64,000 bases of DNA from assembly GCA_001768565.1 (NCBI GenBank), contig MEOE01000031.1, forward strand, positions 1 to 64,000. Reading direction: 5' to 3'. This document shows positions 1-8,648 of this stretch, one piece after another (position 1 is the first letter of the stretch; each line of letters starts with the position of its first letter). A program made the translations under genes and the position numbers. The notes under the pieces were generated by a model. The model saw nothing but the letters and a program-made list of their open reading frames with translations. It was not told where the DNA came from and searched no databases. The DNA is from Bacteroidetes bacterium GWF2_33_16. GTDB taxonomy: Bacteria > Bacteroidota > Bacteroidia > Bacteroidales > UBA12077.

Positions 1-41
1 AAGCTAAAATATAAATACGCTAAAAATAACAACATAAAAAA

Positions 42-78
42 CCGTCTCAGATTATCTTTTGAGACGGCCTCTTTTTTT
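42..78. terminator. Bidirectional intrinsic terminator after rplS
   Basis: A perfect 8-bp stem (CCGTCTCA at 42-49 with TGAGACGG at 60-67) is followed by a T-run on the + strand (70-77) and preceded by an A-run (36-41) that reads as a T-run on the minus strand. It lies just beyond the rplS stop codon and should end rplS transcription. Confidence 0.85.
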
Positions 79-94
79 TATGAGTGTATAATTT

Positions 95-442
95 TTAGAA
101 TCTTTTTTCTTTAATTCTGGCTTTCTTTCCAGTTAAATCACGAAGATAGAAAATACGTGCTCTACGAACTCGTCCCCTTTTATTTAATTCAATCTCTTCG
201 ATAAAAGGTGAATTCACTGGGAAAACTCTTTCAACTCCAATTCCACCTGAAATTTTTCTTACAGTAAAAGTTTCAGTAACACCTTTTCCTTTTCTCTGAA
301 GAACAACTCCTCTATAATTCTGAATTCTTTCTTTGTTACCTTCTTTAATCTTATAATGAACGGTAATTGTATCGCCAGCTTTAAATTCAGGGAATTCTTT
401 CTTTACTGCGAATTCACTTTCTACTAATTTCATTAAGTCCAT
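95..442 (-). CDS. rplS: 50S ribosomal protein L19
   Basis: Structural protein of the large ribosomal subunit, located at the interface with the 30S subunit. The 115-residue length is normal for the family. It begins [11 protein letters not shown], contains the diagnostic stretch [13 protein letters not shown] at about residues 20-32 and [16 protein letters not shown] near 39-54, and ends in the basic tail [22 protein letters not shown]. The ATG at 442 fits the usual L19 N-terminus. A strong hairpin terminator follows the stop codon. No neighbouring trmD/rimM genes are visible, so it looks monocistronic here. Identification is secure from the sequence. Confidence 0.97.
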   Translation of the reverse strand: MDLMKLVESEFAVKKEFPEFKAGDTITVHYKIKEGNKERIQNYRGVVLQRKGKGVTETFTVRKISGGIGVERVFPVNSPFIEEIELNKRGRVRRARIFYLRDLTGKKARIKEKRF

Positions 443-742
443 CCTGATATACTATTTAAGTTTGTGCATTCTTTTTAAACAGAGCGCAATATTACAAATA
501 TTTTTTTGATTATAATAATATTTTGCTTAAAAAAGTTAATTAATTCAGCTAGCAAATATCTCTATAATATTTATCATTTCAAAGTGTATCTCTTCTAATT
601 ATTACCGGTAAGGTATTTTCTTATTTATGTTACTAAGAAAAATAAAAGTAAATTGCGAATGGGATTGAGGAGAATAAAACATAATCGTCTTCTTTAGTGA
701 CTTTAAATTGACTTAACAATGAATTAAAGATAATCTTAAAAT
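443..742. other. Spacer upstream of rplS, no gene seen
   Basis: About 300 bases of AT-rich sequence between the rplS start and the terminator of the next gene. It must carry the rplS promoter, but I could not pick out a convincing TAnnTTTG box or any RNA structure. No reading frame of note. Confidence 0.5.
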
Positions 743-775
743 AAAAAAACCGCTTGTTAAATAAGCGGTTTTTTT
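743..775. terminator. Bidirectional terminator of the C69 dipeptidase gene
   Basis: The inverted repeat AAACCGCTT / AAGCGGTTT forms a stem of about 13 bp (743-755 with 763-775) around a 7-base loop, with A and T runs making it a terminator in both directions. It sits about 20 bases past the minus-strand stop at 795. Confidence 0.85.
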
Positions 776-794
776 ATTAAATTATAGTACACTA

Positions 795-2471
795 TTAATG
801 TCCATCAGATCCGATAACTTTTAATTTATCTCCTGCATCTTTTACGATCATTTTATACCAACTTTCACTATATCCAGGGAATTTTACAACTGGAGGGATA
901 TATGCATCGCCTTCTGGTACAGTTTGAGAATATTTTATATTACCATCCAAATATTTGGTAAATAAATAAGCATATAGTTTTTTCCATGTATATACAGTAT
1001 TGTTTCCTTGGGTTACCGAATAGTTTGTAATAAACTCAATGGCAAACTCAGGATTAGTTTTGTATAATTCGCCTGCAACCTTATCAATAGCATTAACTTC
1101 TGTAATAAAGCCCTTTTCCAGATCTTGTTGAACAGGCTGGATATCTTTAATCATATCAGAATACCTTGTATAAGCAAAATTTGAAACTTGATTAAACACC
1201 CAAAATGCTGCATTATCACTATATTCCATAATTGAACCATTTCCAACTGCAAATGTTTCTGGCACTCTTGTCATTCCACAATACATAGGGGCATAAACAG
1301 TTGTATAAGTATCATCTACTCCAAACCAAATAATTCCGCCTATTGGATTGGGCAGCCAACTGCGACTTTGAGCCACAAATGAAAATCCTGTTTGCTGTGT
1401 TGAAATTGCTCTTTCGTGCAAGTATGATTCACCATCAACCTTCCATGTCATAGGTCTCCATCGTACTATTGATTTATAAGGACCAGCACCTATATCTTGG
1501 GTCATATCCATTGGGGTGTTTTGATAATAATCTCTCATTAATCCCATTACATCGTGTACAGATAATTTTTTATCAACCTTAACCCATAATGGCATTCTGT
1601 TTTTTAGATCTTTTCCCATTGCATAATCTAAGTATTGACCCATTTGGCTGTTTACTTTATTAAAACCAGAGAAAACACGTGCTTCACAAAAACGTGCTCC
1701 ACCAAAATCGATTGGGGCATATACATCAGAAAAACTAAAATCTTTATCTTCTCCAGTATAATATCCTTTTTCACGCGCAAATGAAATAACATCTGTTGAG
1801 TGAAATGTTGTTTGTTTTGGATCGTTAAAATTATTCACTTTATTAAAAGGGAAAGTGGTTATTCTGGCATGATTAGCATGTCCGGAAATGTATCCATCAG
1901 GAATTTGTCTTGCAACCCAAACAGCTCCAGTTACTCCGGGTCCTTTACCAATTAATTCCATAATCCATACTTCGTTGGGATCTGAAATTGAAAAAGATTC
2001 ACCAGTACTATAATATCCATATTTACTAACCAAATCAGTCATAATCTGAATTGCTTCACGTGCAGTTCTTGCTCTCTGAAGTGCGGTATAGATTAATGTG
2101 CCATAATCAATTAAACCAGTTGTATCTTGTAATTCTTCGCGACCTGTATAAGTTGTTTCACCAATAGATACCTGATTTTCATTAATATTACCTACTACAT
2201 TATAAGTATGTTTTGCTTGTGGTATTTCACCCAGATATTTGCCTGTATCCCACTCATAAATTTTCATCATAGTACCTTCAGGATAATCTGCTGCTGGCCA
2301 ATGATATAATTCTCCAAAAAGAACATGCGAATCAGCAGAGTAAGAAATCATAGTTGATCCATCAATTGTGGCTCCTTTTGTAATTAAAAAGTTTGTACAT
2401 GCATAGTTCGATACATTCATCAATACTATGAGCAAAGCTGTTAAAGAGATTGTTAAAATTGATTTTTTCAT
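795..2471 (-). CDS. Secreted C69 family dipeptidase
   Basis: An N-terminal-nucleophile peptidase of family C69 (PepD/dipeptidase A type), predicted to hydrolyse dipeptides outside the cytoplasm. Residues 1-24 form a signal peptide; the sequence then starts Cys25-Thr-Asn-Phe, the C69 nucleophile position exposed after removal of the leader. The following stretch (DGSTMISYSADSH, then the GETTYTGREEL segment around residue 104) is typical of the family. Length (558 residues) matches Bacteroidota members, which carry a longer C-terminal part than the Lactobacillus enzymes. A TATTTTTG motif on the minus strand (2516-2523) resembles a Bacteroidota -7 box about 45 bases upstream of the ATG. It appears to be a single-gene unit with its own terminator. 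Substrate specificity cannot be read from the sequence. Confidence 0.9.
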   Translation of the reverse strand: MKKSILTISLTALLIVLMNVSNYACTNFLITKGATIDGSTMISYSADSHVLFGELYHWPAADYPEGTMMKIYEWDTGKYLGEIPQAKHTYNVVGNINENQVSIGETTYTGREELQDTTGLIDYGTLIYTALQRARTAREAIQIMTDLVSKYGYYSTGESFSISDPNEVWIMELIGKGPGVTGAVWVARQIPDGYISGHANHARITTFPFNKVNNFNDPKQTTFHSTDVISFAREKGYYTGEDKDFSFSDVYAPIDFGGARFCEARVFSGFNKVNSQMGQYLDYAMGKDLKNRMPLWVKVDKKLSVHDVMGLMRDYYQNTPMDMTQDIGAGPYKSIVRWRPMTWKVDGESYLHERAISTQQTGFSFVAQSRSWLPNPIGGIIWFGVDDTYTTVYAPMYCGMTRVPETFAVGNGSIMEYSDNAAFWVFNQVSNFAYTRYSDMIKDIQPVQQDLEKGFITEVNAIDKVAGELYKTNPEFAIEFITNYSVTQGNNTVYTWKKLYAYLFTKYLDGNIKYSQTVPEGDAYIPPVVKFPGYSESWYKMIVKDAGDKLKVIGSDGH

Positions 2472-2515
2472 AGATTATTTATTTGGTTTGATTTTTAATT
2501 TAGTTATGAATTTGA

Positions 2516-2523
2516 CAAAAATA
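2516..2523 (-). promoter_or_regulatory. Possible -7 promoter box for the C69 dipeptidase
   Basis: On the minus strand these bases read TATTTTTG, matching the Bacteroidota -7 consensus TAnnTTTG, about 45 bases upstream of the start codon. I found no good -33 TTTG partner at the expected spacing, so this is tentative. Confidence 0.35.
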
Positions 2524-2572
2524 GAAAAATATTTAAATTTTAAAAGTTTATTGATAATTGATTCGCAAATTA

Positions 2573-3712
2573 TTACATCATTAATTCAACAATTTTTTCA
2601 CGATCTTCATTGGTGAGTTTATGCACCATGCCATTAATTTGTGTTTGTAACATCTGATCGGTAATTTCTTTTTTCTTTTCTTTACCAATGTTTATATCAC
2701 TTAATTTTATAGGGCAATCTATTGATTTAAAAAATTTCTCTAATAATAAAATGGTATCATCTGCTGAATTTGTTCCGAACAACTGATTTCCAAGTTTGGC
2801 AATTCTCTCAGGAATTCTGCCTTTTTGTAGTTTTAACCATGCAGGATAAGCAATTGTAAGTGTTGCTCCATGAGGAGTATCGTACAAATAGGAAAGATTA
2901 TGTCCAATATCGTGAACTCCCCAATCGCCATATTTACGACCGTGATTGGTTGATCCATTTAGCGCCACAGTTGCTGCCCACATAATTTTTGACCTGTACT
3001 CGTAATTTCCTGGTTCCTTAAGTACTAAAGGACCATATTCCATGGCTTCTTTTACAACAGCTTCAATAATTCGATCAGAAAGCGTTGCGTCACCTTCGCC
3101 AAAATAAGCTTCTAGGCTATGAGCAATTAAGTCAGCAATTCCGTATGCAGTATAATCTTTTGGAACACTATAGGTGAATTCAGGATCAAGAAATGAACTT
3201 TTAGGATACATTAAAGGTGAAACATATCCTCTTTTCTCATCTGTTTTATGATTTTGTATTACAGCTGCCCCATTCATTTCTGTTCCAGTAGCTGCAAGCG
3301 TAAGTACTGCAATTACCGGAATTGTAGTCTTGGGTTTGGCTTTAAATGTCATAATAGCCCATGGATCAGTATTATTGGCTATTGATAAAGCGGTAACCTT
3401 GGCCGAATCGATTACACTTCCACCTCCAACTGCAACAATAACATCAATATGATTTAGTTTTCCAAGTTGAGCAGCTTCCGATACATCATCAACCAAAGGA
3501 TTTGATTTTATTCCTGAAAACTCTGTTATTTCTGCATTAATTGAGTTGAGTTGTTGCATTACGCGCTCGTAAACTCCATTTTTTTGTATTGATCCTTTAC
3601 CATACATTAACAAAACACGTTTGCCATATTCACCAACTGTTTCGCCTAGCTTGTCGGTTACATTTTTACCAAAATGCAATTTTGTTGGGTTATATGCAGT
3701 AAAATTTTCCAT
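2573..3712 (-). CDS. Iron-containing alcohol dehydrogenase (YqhD/butanol dehydrogenase type)
   Basis: A group III (iron-activated) NAD(P)-dependent alcohol dehydrogenase reducing aldehydes or oxidising alcohols in the cytoplasm. I place the start at the ATG at 3712, giving MENFTAYNPTKLHFGKNV, which matches the beginning of YqhD-type enzymes; an in-frame ATG at 3751 would add 13 residues that fit nothing. The cofactor loop GGGSVIDSAK is present near residue 95 (from the start chosen here). Metal ligands are recognisable: Asp and His four apart in the segment ADLIAHSLEAY, and the two His of VHDIGHNL...DTPHG. Length of 379 residues is normal. It stands alone between two spacers. The physiological substrate (butanal, lactaldehyde, methylglyoxal or other aldehydes) is not determined. 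Confidence 0.9.
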   Translation of the reverse strand: MENFTAYNPTKLHFGKNVTDKLGETVGEYGKRVLLMYGKGSIQKNGVYERVMQQLNSINAEITEFSGIKSNPLVDDVSEAAQLGKLNHIDVIVAVGGGSVIDSAKVTALSIANNTDPWAIMTFKAKPKTTIPVIAVLTLAATGTEMNGAAVIQNHKTDEKRGYVSPLMYPKSSFLDPEFTYSVPKDYTAYGIADLIAHSLEAYFGEGDATLSDRIIEAVVKEAMEYGPLVLKEPGNYEYRSKIMWAATVALNGSTNHGRKYGDWGVHDIGHNLSYLYDTPHGATLTIAYPAWLKLQKGRIPERIAKLGNQLFGTNSADDTILLLEKFFKSIDCPIKLSDINIGKEKKKEITDQMLQTQINGMVHKLTNEDREKIVELMM

Positions 3713-4293
3713 AGTTTTTTTTATTATTCGACAGAATACAATTATAGACAAAAATGTCTTTAAATAGTTTAAAATTAGTATTTGAAGTAAAGAAAAATAA
3801 TTGAAATGTTGATTATTGCATTACACTTCACTTTCAGAATAGACTAAAGTATAAAATAAGATGTAACCTAAAATTTTATAGTTAAATAAACTAATTTCTC
3901 TATATTTTTCAATTAAATTGTTTAAAGCTGTAATGTTTTCTTCAATGAAAAAAATTAAACGAGAGGGAAAACTTCAATAATCTATCATCAATCCGAATTC
4001 TTTCTGATGCTATATTGAAAGTTGCCTGTATATGATATCATACTCGTAGATTTGTTAATAAATAAGCCACGAAAAACTAAGAGAAATAGTGTTGGTGTGA
4101 GGATTGCTTATTGCTTTTAACGGCAAAATGGCCGCGAAATCTTTAAGGAGGACTACAAATTTTTTGGCTAGCTCATAAGGATGGCCAAAGTGTTTGTAAT
4201 AAAACTTGAATTATTCTCTTAAAATATTAATTTCGCTTTACGATTTTTTTCTACTACATAAATTATTGTTATTAACCATTATTAAAAATTCTA
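3713..4293. other. Spacer of about 580 bases, nothing recognised
   Basis: Divergent region between the alcohol dehydrogenase (minus) and the barrel protein (plus). The first half is plain AT-rich sequence. Around 4080-4200 the composition changes (AACGGCAAAATGGCCGCG), which could be a decayed gene end or repeat, but I could not assign it. No RNA gene or substantial open frame was seen. Confidence 0.4.
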
Positions 4294-4944
4294 ATGAAAA
4301 AACTAATTAATTTTTTGATATTAATACTTTTAAGTACGCTTTTAAATGCTCAAATTGAAAAAGGGAAATTTATTATCGGAATGTCTACTACTTTAAGTTC
4401 TATTGGTACAGGCCCAGAGATGTTTGGAGTAGGATTCTCTTCTTCTAAAACAATAATTGGTAATAATGAAAGTGATCCTATACGAAATTTTGGTGTAAAT
4501 TTAGTACCCAGAATGGGATATTTTATTACAGAAAATATTGTTGTTGGAGTAGATATAAATTTTGCATATAATTCGAAAGAAATAAAAAACTCCAATGAAT
4601 CCCAATCTTCCATTTATGGGGGCCTAGGTGCATATTGTAGATACTCCAGATTGATTGGTTCGGTTTATCCTTTCCTTGAAGTCGACACTGGTTTTGGTTT
4701 TGGATCTGTTAATATTGATTCTGATTTTTATGGAGACTCAGATTATAACTCTAATTTTTACAATATAGGAGGAGGTTTAGGAATAGCAATTCCAATTGGT
4801 AGTATTGTTATGTTAGATCTTATGGTTGACTATGATTATATTAAAGAATTATCGGATCAATTATATTACGGACAAGAAATTGAGTCTGTTATCCATTCAT
4901 TTGGGTTTGAACTGGGTTTAATGGTTACAATAGGAAATAAATAG
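4294..4944 (+). CDS. Outer-membrane beta-barrel protein
   Basis: A 216-residue protein with a signal peptide (residues 1 to about 19, ending LLNAQ) followed by alternating hydrophobic and glycine/tyrosine-rich segments: NLVPRMGYFITENIVVGVD, SIYGGLGAYCRYSRL, YNIGGGLGIAIPIGS and a final strand FGFELGLMVTIGNK. This pattern is that of the small 8-strand OMP-b-brl/OmpX-OmpW-like barrels common in Bacteroidota. The gene is 10 bases upstream of the lipoprotein gene that follows and the two are probably cotranscribed. Specific function unknown. Confidence 0.75.
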   Translation: MKKLINFLILILLSTLLNAQIEKGKFIIGMSTTLSSIGTGPEMFGVGFSSSKTIIGNNESDPIRNFGVNLVPRMGYFITENIVVGVDINFAYNSKEIKNSNESQSSIYGGLGAYCRYSRLIGSVYPFLEVDTGFGFGSVNIDSDFYGDSDYNSNFYNIGGGLGIAIPIGSIVMLDLMVDYDYIKELSDQLYYGQEIESVIHSFGFELGLMVTIGNK

Positions 4945-4954
4945 TTATACATTA

Positions 4955-6757
4955 ATGCAACATTTCATATTTAATAAGAATTATTTTTTCGTTTTAATTA
5001 TCAGTTATACTTTAATAATTTATGGCTGTATAAAAGAAGAAGAAAATATAATTGAAATAGAAAGTTTTAATTTAATTTCTCCTGCTAATAATGAAATTGA
5101 AGTTAAAACAAGCACATTTTTAGAATGGAAAAGGATAAGTCCTCAAATGATTGAATTACCATATAGTCAATTGAGGTTATTGATGTATCCAATTTATAAA
5201 GTTTATGTGTGGGAAAAAAGTTCTAATGTTTTAATATATAATAAACAGTTGACAGAATTTTCTGTTAATCTAGATAGCCTAAAATATGGAACTGAATATC
5301 AATGGCAAGTAATCGTTTATATAAGTGAAGAAATATTTAAAGAAAGTGAGATATGGGAATTTAAAACTGAACCAAAAACATATATTGGAGATGTTAATCT
5401 AACAACTCAGGAAGAAGTTGATTTATTTGGAATAAATAAATATGAAAGAATTAAGGGAGATCTTGATATTGAGAGTTCGTTAATTGACCCAATTAATAAC
5501 CTTTCTCCATTATCAAGCATAATAACAATTGAGGGTACACTCTATATATTGAATAATAGTGAATTAAACAAAATTGAAGGTTTTGAAAATCTTACATGGA
5601 TTGAACAATCCCTATTCTTTCAATATAATTCAGGTTTAACTTCTATTAAGGGATTTATTAGTCTTGACTCAATTGGAAACAGTTTTGGTATACTTGGAAA
5701 TAATGAACTTGATACAATTAATGCATTTGAAAAATTGTTAAAAGTGAATGGATCATTTGAAATTTCAGGTAATAAAAAGTTGGTTTCCTTAATTGGTTTT
5801 AATAACATAAGAACAATAACTCGCAGTCTTAATATAAAATCAAATTATGGTTTAATAGCTATTAATGGATTTTTTAAATTAGAATTTATCGGTGAAGAAC
5901 TTAATTTTGGATATAACAATCTAAATTCAATTATAGGATTTAAATTTTTGCAGGAGATTGGTGGAGATTTATACTTGAGTTCAAATAATAATTTAAAAGA
6001 AATTGATGGTTTTGATAATCTCATTTTTATTAGAGGTGCTTTAAGTTTATCAAACACATCTTTGACCACATTGCAAGGGTTTAACAATCTGGTATCTATT
6101 GAAAGTAGTCTCAATATTAATTTTAATGAAAATTTAACAACTTTAACCGGATTTAATAATCTTAATACAGTTGGAGGGTATTTTAAGATTCGTAATTCAA
6201 ATTTAATATTAATTCAGGGTTTTAATAGATTGAAATTAGTTAAAGAAGATCTTGACTTAGATTTTAACGATGCTCTAGTTAATATAGATGGATTCAATGA
6301 TATTCAATCCATTGGTGGTACTCTAACAATAAGAAGTGCTGATAAATTAACTTCTATTCCAAGTTTTAATAATTTAGAATCTGTTGGAAGGTGGATTCAA
6401 ATTACCAACAATGATGAATTAACGATTATTGACGGTTTTGCAAACTTATCATATATTGGTTCTAATTTATATCTAGCTGTTAATTCAAAGTTAATTACTA
6501 TTCAAGGATTTAATAATTTAAAAACAATTGATGGACGATTTGATATTAGTAATAATTTTATATTAACCAATATTGGTGGTTTTGAAAAACTGTTATCTGT
6601 TGGTTCCGATTTATGGATAACTTCTAATTTCCAGCTTTCTGGTTTTTGCGGAATAAAAAACTTGATAGATGCTGATGGTTTAAAAGGAGATTATAATGTT
6701 TTCAATAATTTAATAAATCCAACCATTGAAGAAGTAAAATTATTAGATTGTAATTAA
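4955..6757 (+). CDS. Surface lipoprotein with L-domain/leucine-rich repeats
   Basis: A 600-residue lipoprotein. The signal segment ends in the lipobox IIYGC with Cys25 as the lipidated residue. Residues about 40-140 look like a fibronectin-type III/Ig fold (TFLEWK...YQWQV...SEIWEFKTEP). From about residue 145 to the end there are roughly fifteen degenerate repeats of about 23-24 residues built on the pattern L-x-I-x-G-F-x-x-L-x-x-I-G-x-x-L-x-I-x-x-N, which is the receptor L-domain/leucine-rich type found in Bacteroidota and archaeal surface proteins. The end (GFCGIKNL...LLDCN) carries a cysteine pair that probably caps the repeat solenoid. It follows the barrel gene closely, suggesting a surface pair. 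A binding role (protein or glycan) is an inference; no catalytic motif is visible. Confidence 0.8.
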   Translation: MQHFIFNKNYFFVLIISYTLIIYGCIKEEENIIEIESFNLISPANNEIEVKTSTFLEWKRISPQMIELPYSQLRLLMYPIYKVYVWEKSSNVLIYNKQLTEFSVNLDSLKYGTEYQWQVIVYISEEIFKESEIWEFKTEPKTYIGDVNLTTQEEVDLFGINKYERIKGDLDIESSLIDPINNLSPLSSIITIEGTLYILNNSELNKIEGFENLTWIEQSLFFQYNSGLTSIKGFISLDSIGNSFGILGNNELDTINAFEKLLKVNGSFEISGNKKLVSLIGFNNIRTITRSLNIKSNYGLIAINGFFKLEFIGEELNFGYNNLNSIIGFKFLQEIGGDLYLSSNNNLKEIDGFDNLIFIRGALSLSNTSLTTLQGFNNLVSIESSLNINFNENLTTLTGFNNLNTVGGYFKIRNSNLILIQGFNRLKLVKEDLDLDFNDALVNIDGFNDIQSIGGTLTIRSADKLTSIPSFNNLESVGRWIQITNNDELTIIDGFANLSYIGSNLYLAVNSKLITIQGFNNLKTIDGRFDISNNFILTNIGGFEKLLSVGSDLWITSNFQLSGFCGIKNLIDADGLKGDYNVFNNLINPTIEEVKLLDCN

Positions 6758-7183
6758 ATTTTTTTAAAAAATTTTACTAAAGCTTTCTAGCAAAGAAGCC
6801 CCTTAATTGTTTAAATGAGAGTTGGCAAAATCAAAATTGTAGATTAAAACTGCAAAAGTGGATAGGCAATTCTTTTTATCAAACAATCCTTAATAAAATA
6901 CCCAATCAGACTGATAAGAATAATTTACTTAAATTGTCAAACCAAGACGCATTTTCAGAAAAAAAACTTTCAAATCCTTGATAATGATTCTTGATTTATA
7001 AACTTTACGAAGCTTTCATAATTTATTTTTTCGCGCATTATTTGTAACAGTCCTGCAATGCCAGTAGTTTGGGAGTTTGTAGCACTTTCACTGTCAGACC
7101 GTAAAACCAAACCGAAGATAACAAAACTTTGTCAAAACGCAAAACACCCAAATTATCATGTGATTGCATGTTATAGGCCGTTA
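6758..7183. other. Spacer with possible attC-like repeat
   Basis: The first part (6758 to about 7030) holds no recognisable gene. The second part, read on the minus strand, begins AATAACGGCCTATAACATGC (about 7169-7188) and ends near 7040 with TTGCAGGACTGTTACAAATA followed by ATGCGCG. It is richer in GC than its surroundings and has the look of the imperfect palindromic repeats found next to small orphan genes in other Bacteroidota. See the finding on a possible gene cassette. Confidence 0.35.
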
Positions 7184-7516
7184 TTATTTTTTTTGTATCC
7201 AAATGATTTTTATTCCATCTGTCAAGGTAGCATTCGGTATATCTCCACAATAACTCTCAACTTTTTTATTCAATATTTCGTATTCAACTAGCACATTTAT
7301 ATCATCAACCGTTTTGTAACTATCATCAATAATAGATTCATTTTCAGGTTTATATTTATTATTATCAATTGTAATAAAAAATCCACACCCATCCACTGCA
7401 TAATCACCTGTCCAGCTTAATACTCCGTTATCTTTTAGTATATCGCTATTATCCTTATCACATGATAAAACCATACATGTAATGAAAATTAAACTTACGA
7501 AATAAATCTTTTTCAT
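7184..7516 (-). CDS. Small lipoprotein of unknown function
   Basis: A 110-residue protein whose N-terminus is a lipoprotein signal ending in MVLSC, with Cys19 predicted as the lipid-bearing residue. The mature part contains two further cysteines (in AVDGCGFF and VESYCGDI) that may form a disulphide. No family was recognised. Its interest lies in the context: it stands alone, with GTTATA/TATAAC-type motifs both before its start (around 7560-7590) and after its stop (around 7160-7185), like a single-gene cassette. Function unknown. Confidence 0.7.
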   Translation of the reverse strand: MKKIYFVSLIFITCMVLSCDKDNSDILKDNGVLSWTGDYAVDGCGFFITIDNNKYKPENESIIDDSYKTVDDINVLVEYEILNKKVESYCGDIPNATLTDGIKIIWIQKK

Positions 7517-7589
7517 ATTTTTAATATTTAATAATATAACATAAGATGATTAAGAATAGAAATAGGTTGCGCCCAATAATGTGCTATAA

Positions 7590-8645
7590 CTAAAGGATGT
7601 ATATAACTCCACAAATTGAATCTCTTTTTGCTCCGGTAACCGAAGCAAGACAATTAATCTGATTATTTACTCTAAGTAATCCTAGAAATGCAAAAATAAG
7701 GGCTTCCTTATATTCAATAATAGTGTTTTCAGGTATTATAATTTGATTTTTAGTTTTCTGTTTTAGTACATCAATTAAAAATGTATTAAAAGCACCTCCA
7801 CCTGTAATTAACATTTTGCCAGATGGAACAAATCTTGTAGACTCGGCAATCTGAAATGCAATATGATGGCAAACAGTATTTAGTTTATCCTCAATAGAAA
7901 TTGTGTATTTTTCTAAAATTGGCAAAAAGATATTTTCATTCCATTCGCGACCAAGTGATTTTGGGAAAGGTTTTCTGTAGTATTCAATTTCATTTAGTTC
8001 ATCATACATCTCATTGCAGAGATTTCCTGAATGAGCCATTTCACCATTTTTATCGAAATCAAATCCAAGTTTATTGGCCAAGCTGTTAAGTACTATGTTT
8101 GCCGGACAAATATCAAAAGCTAGTCGTGTACTATTTTTATCGAATGATATATTGGCAAATCCACCAATATTTAAGCAATAATCGTAGTCGCTAAATAAAA
8201 GCTTATCACCAATAGGAACCAGAGGAGCACCCTGTCCTCCTAAAGCCACATCCTTCGATCTAAAGTCACAAATTGTTGTAATGCCAGTTCTGGTAGTTAT
8301 TTCATTTCCATCACCAATCTGAAGTGTTATTCCTTTATCGGGTTGATGAAAAACAGTGTGGCCGTGCGAAGCAATAAAATCAATCTTCGTATCAATATCT
8401 TTTAAAAAATCATTAATTCGTAAACCAATATATTTTCCAAATTCTTTATTCAAACTAAGTAATTCAAATCCATTTAGTAATGGAGCATTGGTAAGTTTAA
8501 ATTTTAAACTTGCCTCGTATTTATATGTGATGGCTTTTTTGATAGTGAATTTCCATTGGCTATCAAACCAAAACTGAGTCCATACTATGTCAAGACCATC
8601 AAGTGATGTTCCCGACATAATACCAATAGCATTGTAAAATTGCAT
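7590..8645 (-). CDS. anmK: Anhydro-N-acetylmuramic acid kinase
   Basis: Cytoplasmic sugar kinase that opens and phosphorylates 1,6-anhydro-N-acetylmuramic acid to N-acetylmuramic acid 6-phosphate during cell-wall recycling. The start carries the diagnostic AIGIMSGTSLDGLD motif (about residues 6-19); further family segments are IASHGHTVFHQP, the DFRSKDVALGGQGAPLVP stretch, YCLNIGGFANIS and the C-terminal LITGGGAFN. Length of 351 residues is usual for Bacteroidota AnmK. It begins 3 bases after the stop of the upstream gene at 8649, so the two are almost certainly one transcript. Identification is confident. Confidence 0.95.
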   Translation of the reverse strand: MQFYNAIGIMSGTSLDGLDIVWTQFWFDSQWKFTIKKAITYKYEASLKFKLTNAPLLNGFELLSLNKEFGKYIGLRINDFLKDIDTKIDFIASHGHTVFHQPDKGITLQIGDGNEITTRTGITTICDFRSKDVALGGQGAPLVPIGDKLLFSDYDYCLNIGGFANISFDKNSTRLAFDICPANIVLNSLANKLGFDFDKNGEMAHSGNLCNEMYDELNEIEYYRKPFPKSLGREWNENIFLPILEKYTISIEDKLNTVCHHIAFQIAESTRFVPSGKMLITGGGAFNTFLIDVLKQKTKNQIIIPENTIIEYKEALIFAFLGLLRVNNQINCLASVTGAKRDSICGVIYIL

Positions 8646-8648
8646 GTT

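Noticed and set aside
4080..4210. GC-richer stretch as a small RNA or gene remnant
   Set aside because: No stable fold or reading frame that could be assigned.
6791..6981. Open frame of about 63 codons without a start, ending near 6981
   Set aside because: The translated sequence matches no family I recognise and has no start; chance openness in AT-rich DNA is likely, although a transposase remnant cannot be excluded.
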